Below the pieces are notes generated by a model. That model saw nothing but the letters and a program-made list of their open reading frames with translations. It ran no database searches and was not told where the DNA came from. This document shows, one piece after another, positions 49,401 to 57,800 of a DNA stretch of 64,000 nucleotides (position 1 is the stretch's first letter; every line of letters starts with the position of its first letter). This stretch comes from Mugil cephalus (lineage: Eukaryota > Chordata > Actinopteri > Mugiliformes > Mugilidae): positions 21,680,001-21,744,000 of the forward strand of contig NC_061781.1 in assembly GCF_022458985.1 (NCBI RefSeq). The letters run 5' to 3'. Position numbers and translations under genes: made by a program.

Positions 49401-51801
49401 CCCCCACGAAGGCGTGTCTGGTCTCCACATCGAATCTGAGTCGCCGTTAAGGAACCGACACATCCGTTACTCAACGTTTTCCCCGAAACAGCTGACACGC
49501 TCTTACTGCTCAGAGAAAAAAAAATAAACTGAGCTGAAAGGTTGTAACGGCGTGTGAAAGTAAGATCTGAAGAGACAGTGTGTCAGCGGATGAGTCTCAG
49601 CTGTTTCCCCGGCTCCACTCAGAGCCCTTCCTTTGACCTGGTTAAGTCACTACGTAATAAAATCACTGCAACGCATGGAAAAGGGAAGAAGAAATCAGCA
49701 ACCGTGCAAAGAAAAACTCTTTTTTTTTTTTTTTTCCTTCTGGAAAAGAAGACAAATCTGAAAACGGCAATTTGAGCTTTCAATTTTCAGTCTCTCTAAA
49801 AGCCTGAGGTTATATAACGCATCTAATGACGCTATTTACTGGTGAAAAGACACAGAGATGTGGATCAGAGGTTCTGCTCAGACCTGGTGGTTACATGTGT
49901 CCTGAGGACTCAGATCATCAGTAACCAGCTGAACGTATTTATTGTTTTCATGACTTTAAAGGCCGCATGCGGGCGTTTCTTTGGCCAGAAACAGAGATCG
50001 GATCTGAAGTGGCGGCTCCTCAACGTTTTTTGGACCCAAACTAATGGAGAGATTAAGTAGAGACCCCCAACCTACTAAATATGTTCTATATTAGACTTGG
50101 CCTGGTGCTATTTATAAATAATAACACTTCAATATTAAGCTGTAAAAATAGTACACAGGATTTCTCTTTGGGACTGAACAGGCTCTCTTTAAACTTGTGG
50201 GAGGAAATTAAAAAATATATATAAAAACTGCCTAATCAACCAAAGATTTTGTGACGCCCCCTGCAGTACCTCCGCGGATCCCCTAGGGGTCACGCACCCC
50301 CTGTTGGAGACCAATGCTCTAGATGCATCTGAAGGTGCATTTAAAGCTAAATCATTTTGCTCTGATTTCTCAGAACTGAGGAGGACGTAACGAGACGATG
50401 CTCTTTTTAAACAGCAGAGGGCGACTTCTAGTTTTGAGTTTGTCAAACGTCGCCAAGTCTTCGACACCGTAAGTGACTGTCGGGTGTTCACACAAATTAG
50501 GAACAAATCCAAGCCTTAGTTTGTTTATTTGAAGAGACTCTGGTTATTCGTATTATTCATTCAGTTATTCTGATGCAGGATTTGTTTTAAACATCCGTTA
50601 TTTTTCGTTGTTAAGATAAAAAATTATTTAAGTACATATGTGTTGTATTGCACAGTTTATACTACTTCAGAGAAATATAAAGAGAAAATATAATTTGCAG
50701 TTTCTATGCATTTAAGTATTTGTTTCTTTTAAATATGCATTCATTGCATAGTTTGTGTTTTGAAGTTACATCCTAACACAGAAATGTGTTTTCTTTTTTT
50801 TTGTCTGAGAAATAATTAAATGAATCTTAATTTCTCTGCAGGCTCATCCTGTTAAAAAAAGAATCATGACAAAGCTGCACTGAGGACGCATATTAACACC
50901 ATCTCTGAACACAGTCTGTGGTTTCGTCTGAGTCTTACTGTAAACCAACCAACCAACCACTTAAAAACAAAAGTCTTTAATGTTTTCTTTAAACAGAACT
51001 AATCAATAATCACAATAAACTACATGTCAGTAAGTTACAACAGTAAAACGTGAACGTCTCCACGGAGGAAGAAACGAGTTCTGCCCTTTCACACTAAAAA
51101 CTTTTTAATTGGCCTTTTAAGAAGCATCGTTCCTCCATTAACCTGCCACTCAGGAGTTAGTCCAGTTAGGGCTTCGGCGTGTCTGGAGCTGGGGGAGCCT
51201 CGGTGCGGCGACCTCGCGGCAGACTCATTGGTATGGATCAGTGTTGCCGTCGAGCGCTCCCGGGCCTTTCATCTGGCCATTACAGAAAACCTACTCAGAC
51301 CGTTTCCTTGGCGACAGCATGACTGATGCCTATTGTTAGCCCGCTCCCATTAGTAGAAACTAACTGGAAGCTAACCTCGGTTGCCCCGTCTGTATGTTGC
51401 TATGGGGGCTTAAAATAGACTTGCGTTGCCATAATAAAAAAAAAAATAAGAGGAGAGATTTTTCTCAAGCGCCAAAGATGGTTTGCAACTTCCTGCTTGG
51501 CTCTGCCACTCCACTCCATTTAACAAGTCAAGTTCATTGAGCGCACTCTCTAAGTAGTCTGCACATCCAAACAGCAGACAGAGCAGCAGAGGGAGGGAGG
51601 GGGGAGGAAAGGGGGGAGGAAAGGATGAGGGGGGGGGTATAAAAGGATACTGTAGTCCTGAAACCCAGGCTGCCGTGTGGTACGTCCCCAGCTGCTGGCC
51701 GCTCTCTGAACAGTGCCAGGTGAAGTTTTTGTCCTGGCCGGTGCTCAGAAGCCACTCCATCTCCAACACAAACAGCACCACTGTCACTCGGCCCTGGTGT
51801 G

Positions 51802-51840
<39 letters not shown>

Positions 51841-54800
51841 ACAAACATGAATACATAAGAGGGTCGCAGTGCTCCTCAGACATCCCCGGCCCGTGACGCT
51901 GTAATTATTTTTGAAAGGAGTGCATCAGAAAATCTGAAGAAAGAACTGGTGTTTTAGGATCTATTTTAGCAGCAGAAAGGCGGCGCCTCCGTTTATTCTA
52001 ACGGTTTAAGCACCACTGCCTCCCTTATCTGATCGAGAGGAAGAGGAAGCTGCAGCTTGACACTTGGTATTTTTAGAGCACTTTTCATCCAGATACACGT
52101 GACACATTTGATGTGAGAACTGTATTTACATACAATAAAAAAAAATACAAATATCTGTAAAGTCCAGTTGCGTCTCCGCAGAGGAAACGAAAAAAGAGGC
52201 CGATCAGCGCTGATCTGCTCCAACTGTTTCTGAGTGAGCTGTGCTCAATAGAGAGGAATGAGGAGAGCAAACATTCCTCGGGCGGCGCAGTTTCTCAAGG
52301 ACCGAAGTAACACACTGACTGCTGACTTCAAGATTCTGTCGGGGGCAGTAATAAATACAACGGTCCAGAGAACTGCTGAATCTTAAACAGCGAAAACAAC
52401 AAAGGAAACGGCCGAACACATATTTCATAGGAACGTCTGCGATGAAGTTGGTTGTCATTGCTGCTTTACTAGAGGTGAAAACACCCAAGTGGTGGTAGGA
52501 AGGTAAAGTTTATATTTTACTGACCTTTTTAAAAGTAATATATATATATATATTCAATTTCCAATCGCTCTCTAGAAGCCAGAGGTTTTATAATGTATCT
52601 AATGAGGCTATTTACTAGTGAAATACACAGAGATGTAGATCATCAGTAATCAGCTAAACATCTTTATCGTTCTCACGTCTTTAAATACAGTCAGGGTTCC
52701 TACACATTTGAAATTTTAAACTTTTTCCAGACACTAATTTCCAGACTTATTGGTAAAAACGAACAAAAAAAAAATCTAATTTATGGTATTTGAGTAAATA
52801 GTTGTGTATCGTGTAAATAAATAATTTCATTAACTGTTGGTTTTCATTCATTAATCTGAATATATTTGCTGTTATGTCACCGAATCATTTCCAGAAGATT
52901 AAAGCTGGGTAACGTAGCTCATATAAATATTATTATAAACCCAGATAAATTCAGTGCATGTTTCTTTTATTTATTATTATTATTGTAGTTCATCATCCAT
53001 CTATGAGCCGACAAGTAAATCACTTATGATTTACAGCAGTAAAATGTTGTGCACATACAAAGTATGAAAAAAAAACTTCTCCAAAGCTGCATTTTGCAAT
53101 CCACACTGGATTTTTCTTATTTTATTTTAGAGAGGAATGAAGAGAGCAAACATTCCTCCGGCAGCACAGTTTTCAAGGACCGAAGTAACACACTGACTGC
53201 TGACTTCAAGATTCTGTCAGGGCAGCGATAAATAAAATGTTCCAGAGAAGAGAACTGCTGAATCTGTGGGATCTAGTGGATCTGGAGGCCGAGTAAAACA
53301 CCTTGCACCCTAATGGGGATGTCTGCTACCATCAAGGAGTGTCACTGCTGTTCATCCACACCAGGTGTAAGAAAATTCCCAGCAGAACATTGAATTATCC
53401 CAAGATGGTCAATGTCATCTATAAGTCTAATGGCAGGGGTCATAATGTTGTGGCTGATCGATGTATGACACAAATAGGAGCAATAGTTTACTTTTTACTT
53501 TAACTTTTTTAATGGGAGCAAATGCAAGATTATTTTATTTTAAAAAACATTATTATGTTGGTGTCTTTCTGTTTTATATTGTTCTGTAACATCATATCCA
53601 ACCACATGGAGTCACCAAAGTCTGATGTCTACAACCTATATAATAATACATATTCTGTAGTAATATATATATATAATAAAACACTGTGTAAGGCCATTTA
53701 TTAGAGTGTTTCTGGACTTATCGATTTCTTTCCACTTCGCCTTCATTCAAATATTTGTCATATCTAGAAAGTAAACTTGATGCATCCTACACATCATCAA
53801 ATGTAAATTAAACTTAAAGGCAAACTGTAACTCAGTCAGCTCTAATGCTGCACCGAAGGAAAAAAGAAAAAACAAGACAAGAGACAAACATCTGTTTTTA
53901 TTTTCTGCCTAAACCCATTGAGGATTTTGCTTCCTCAGTAAATATCTCCCGGCTAAATGTCAATAAGCCTCCACGGTTCAACATAACAGCGTTCTTGTTT
54001 CGCCACCGTTGCTAACTCACATAAAGCTGAGATTAAAGATTAAAGGAGATTTATACTTTTTGTATGATCTAGATTTTTTGCAGGGGCTCAAAATCTAAGT
54101 CTAAAAACTCAGATTAGTATTTAGAAGACTGAATTTATCCGTTTACATTTCGCCATCTTTTAAATGTTTTTGTTTGCGGTTGCCTTTCCGGTAACACACG
54201 CCGCTATCTGACTCGCACACACACACGCACAACCACACACTTCCTGTCTCACCCTGGTAGGTGCGTGCCGGGGTCATCTTGTTGTAGTCCTCTGCCAGTA
54301 AGAACTCCTAGGAGACAAGAGAGCGGAGCGGTGAGAGGCTGAAACAAAACCGATGAGTTTCATTTTCAGTTTGTACATGAATGTGTTTTATTTATTTTTT
54401 TTTTTAAACGAGACATTTAGCATGGTTTGTTGTGTTAGGGTGTCGGTTAACAGCATGTGGTGCCTTTGTTCCTGTGATATTTAACATGAAAAAACGTAAA
54501 TGCAAACAAGTTAAGTAAAAAGCTCTGCAGGTTTCTGGGTCCTCTGTAACCGCCACCGTTAATAAAATCCTAGAAAACGTCCTGTTACTGAATAATTTTT
54601 GTGTCGGGGCGACTTGTTCCAAAATAAAAGACTCCCACTTCTCATCCAACAAATTAAAAGCTGCTGCACAGTTAAAAAAAAAAGCCACATCTTCGAGTCC
54701 GGACTGCTTTGTGTCAGAGCTGTTTGACGTAACTTAAAATAAACAACCAGTCTCAAAGTCTCACGGGAGGCTGTAATATTTGTTACAACATTTGGATTTT

Positions 54801-57800
54801 TAGAAAATTAAATTTGGGTCACAAGCCTCTATGGGGCAAGAATCCTCTCAGTCACTAATGAGGGATGCACCACGGGAAGGATTATGAAGTGTGCATAATT
54901 AATAGGGTTCATCCTCTGGGTAACAAGAATGTGCTGAATTGGGTTTTAAGGAAGTTTTATGCCTAAATATTAAAATATTTTATGAAAATAGTGATTGTAG
55001 AAAAAAATACAGCCACAGTGTAATAGCACTTGAATCTCAGAGGCTTTAGGGATTAATCTCTGTTGGGCAAGAATCTCATTCAGAGTTACATTTTGACATT
55101 TTGAGTTCACTACAAAGAGGTTTATAAAGTCCAAGACCGAGATCTCGGAGGATGTTTTCCATTAGATTTTGACAAGAACAATTAAAATGATTCATCCTCT
55201 GGGAAACTAGAACATGCCGAGTACATTTTATGGAAATCTCTGAACTAGATTTTTAAATAACTTGTATAAAATGTTCTTCTGTGGCACCGTCATAGAGAAA
55301 AAGCATTGGAGGAGGAAGTACATGTCACTGCCATCAGGAAAAAAAAGTTACAAAGGCCACTTAAACGAATGTTCATAGTGGATTTATAGCACAAGAGGGA
55401 CAAAATCAATCTGGGAGGAGGGAGGTCGTTGGCCAAAATGTTAACTTTGCAGCACATTAAGTTAAATATGGGTAAATATGACATGCATGTGCAAAATAAA
55501 CCAATAAATAATATTCATTATGCATGTGGCGGTGGACGAAACTATCTTATTTATTTATCCAGAATCAGTTGGTCGAACCCCGTCATCCCATGGCACACAT
55601 GTCAAACTCAAGGCCAATTATATCCATCTGAATTGCCCCCTCCATGTATTTTGCATGCGTACCACTGCTACTACAAAGAGTCATCCTTGTACTAGAAGAA
55701 CAGAAAGCGTTTTGTAGCCCCCTCCTCACTAGCGAAGCAAAATGGCTTAAAACAGTGGCAAAGTTTGCACTAACATTTCACCAAAATACAAGCATCACTG
55801 CATCATGTTGCACAGAATAAACTGGATATAGTATGAACTTCCTGCAAAAACAGCCTACAGGGATGCAGGGATGACATGTGCCGTAGCCTTCAGGTGATTT
55901 ACTGAAAAGCAAACAATCGTCAGCTGGTTGAGAGGTTTCGTCTGAGGAAGGAAAGAACGGACGATGTTTGCCTTGAGAGGAGGAAGCAGATTCACGGTTG
56001 AACTTACACAGATACTTCCAGTGTCCATCCCGACCGACAGCCTTCTGGTCTCCGGGTTAAAGGACATACAGGAGCAGGACGCTGCAGATGTAAAGAACAA
56101 CAGTTAACAATCTCATTTGTTTGTGAGGTTTTTTTATTATTATTATTATTACTTTGTAAAAAACTAGCCAGTCCAACTTCCCATCCATTCACATGTAAAT
56201 GTGTATTGTGATTGTGTGTTCATTGTCACATGATGTGAAATGTTGTTTGTTCCTCATCGTCTCATATCAACAGGTTACATTGTGGCATCTGAATTTTCAT
56301 TCTTCGACACGGAGACAGTTGTTTTCAAAGCTTTGAAATACGTCTTAAGCTCTATTCGCACGGGATTAGTTGTACTTGAGGACGTCCTGTGATTCAAATA
56401 TTACCCCCTACGTCTGCGTTTCATGTGGTGCGTTCAGGCGGGATAAACAAACTCATGTGCCATTGTTATGGCTCTGCTACTTTCCATCTTAACTCCACTA
56501 TGTGTCAGAGACGGTTTTAATTACTTTGCAAATTATAGTGAATGATAAAGATATATTCTTGATACTATTTATCCCAGGGAAGAAAATATCAACAACCTGG
56601 TGGCATTTAAATCAGCTGCACATTTGCCAATGAACACATTAGGATTGATTTAATGGTTTCATCCGTCTGAATGTAAACTCAACCCTAAATCACAGAGATG
56701 TCAATTCACACTGGATTAGTTTTATCAGAGGACCTCTGTGTTACGAGAGTTATGGTAGGTTATTTGTGGTGTAACTTTTATGTTTATAATTCACGGACAT
56801 GGACGATTTGCACTCGAGTAAATTCCATCTACTGACAAAGTCCATGAAGGGTTGAGGAAAATTAATTTGTAGGCATTGCATTGTTTGGCAGCCATACAGA
56901 AAAATGTACCGGATAAAAGTTGCATTGCAAAATAACTATATTTTTAATTCTATGGAAAAAAAAACCTGTTGCGCTCAAAACAATATCATGTACATTTTCC
57001 AAATTACCTCACTAATAAACGCTGTGTTTTTTATTCTACTGCAATTAACTTGCCACTAATCTGTTGATCAGAAAATCAACTGATAAAACGAATTTATCTG
57101 ATTTTAATGCAGCATGCGTGTCATGAGGTTGGATTCATCGCTCGATCTTAATATGCGTCTCCTGTCTGATGCAATCACCACCGGGGACACTATTAAATTA
57201 TGTCCTCCGGATATGTATCTAGTAAAGCATAGAAACCATTTTCTATGTGTTCCAAGAATTAAAGTCACTCTGAAACACTTTAACACTCAGAGCTAAACAA
57301 CGACAACAGCTCAGAGTTCATTTATAGCTCTCAAACAAAACATATTTTACTTCTCGTTTGTCCAGCGGACACTTCTTTTATTTAGCATTTTTCACATTTA
57401 TTTTCTTGTGTTTATCTTAAAAAAAAAGTTTCATGTTATGCAATTTTAACATTTAAGATAAAATGTCAAATGTCATCAGTAATCCATTTGATATTTACTC
57501 TTTAACTTGGAAAAGTCAAAGAGAAACTGTCTCCAGAATGAATGTGCTGCAGATAATTTGAAGGGTTATTTAGACCGTTGAACTATTTTAGATCGTGGTG
57601 CTTTTGCTTTTGTAACTTCCGGGCTGGGTACTGGAACAAAAAATATAAATAAATAATAAATGTCAGACTAAAGTCACCACAGTTTGACCTCATTTAAACC
57701 TTCCAGAGAGTCGAAAGAGACGAGAAAAAAAAAAAGAAAAAGTCAGTGAGAATGAAGAAGTGCAGAAGAATCCAGTTAAAAAAGAGAAACAGTTTGCGGG

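Noticed and set aside
51410-51883. 157-codon minus-strand ORF
   Set aside because: Only its middle part (51651-51801) is WDFY2 exon 5. The rest translates flanking intron, including the CA repeat.
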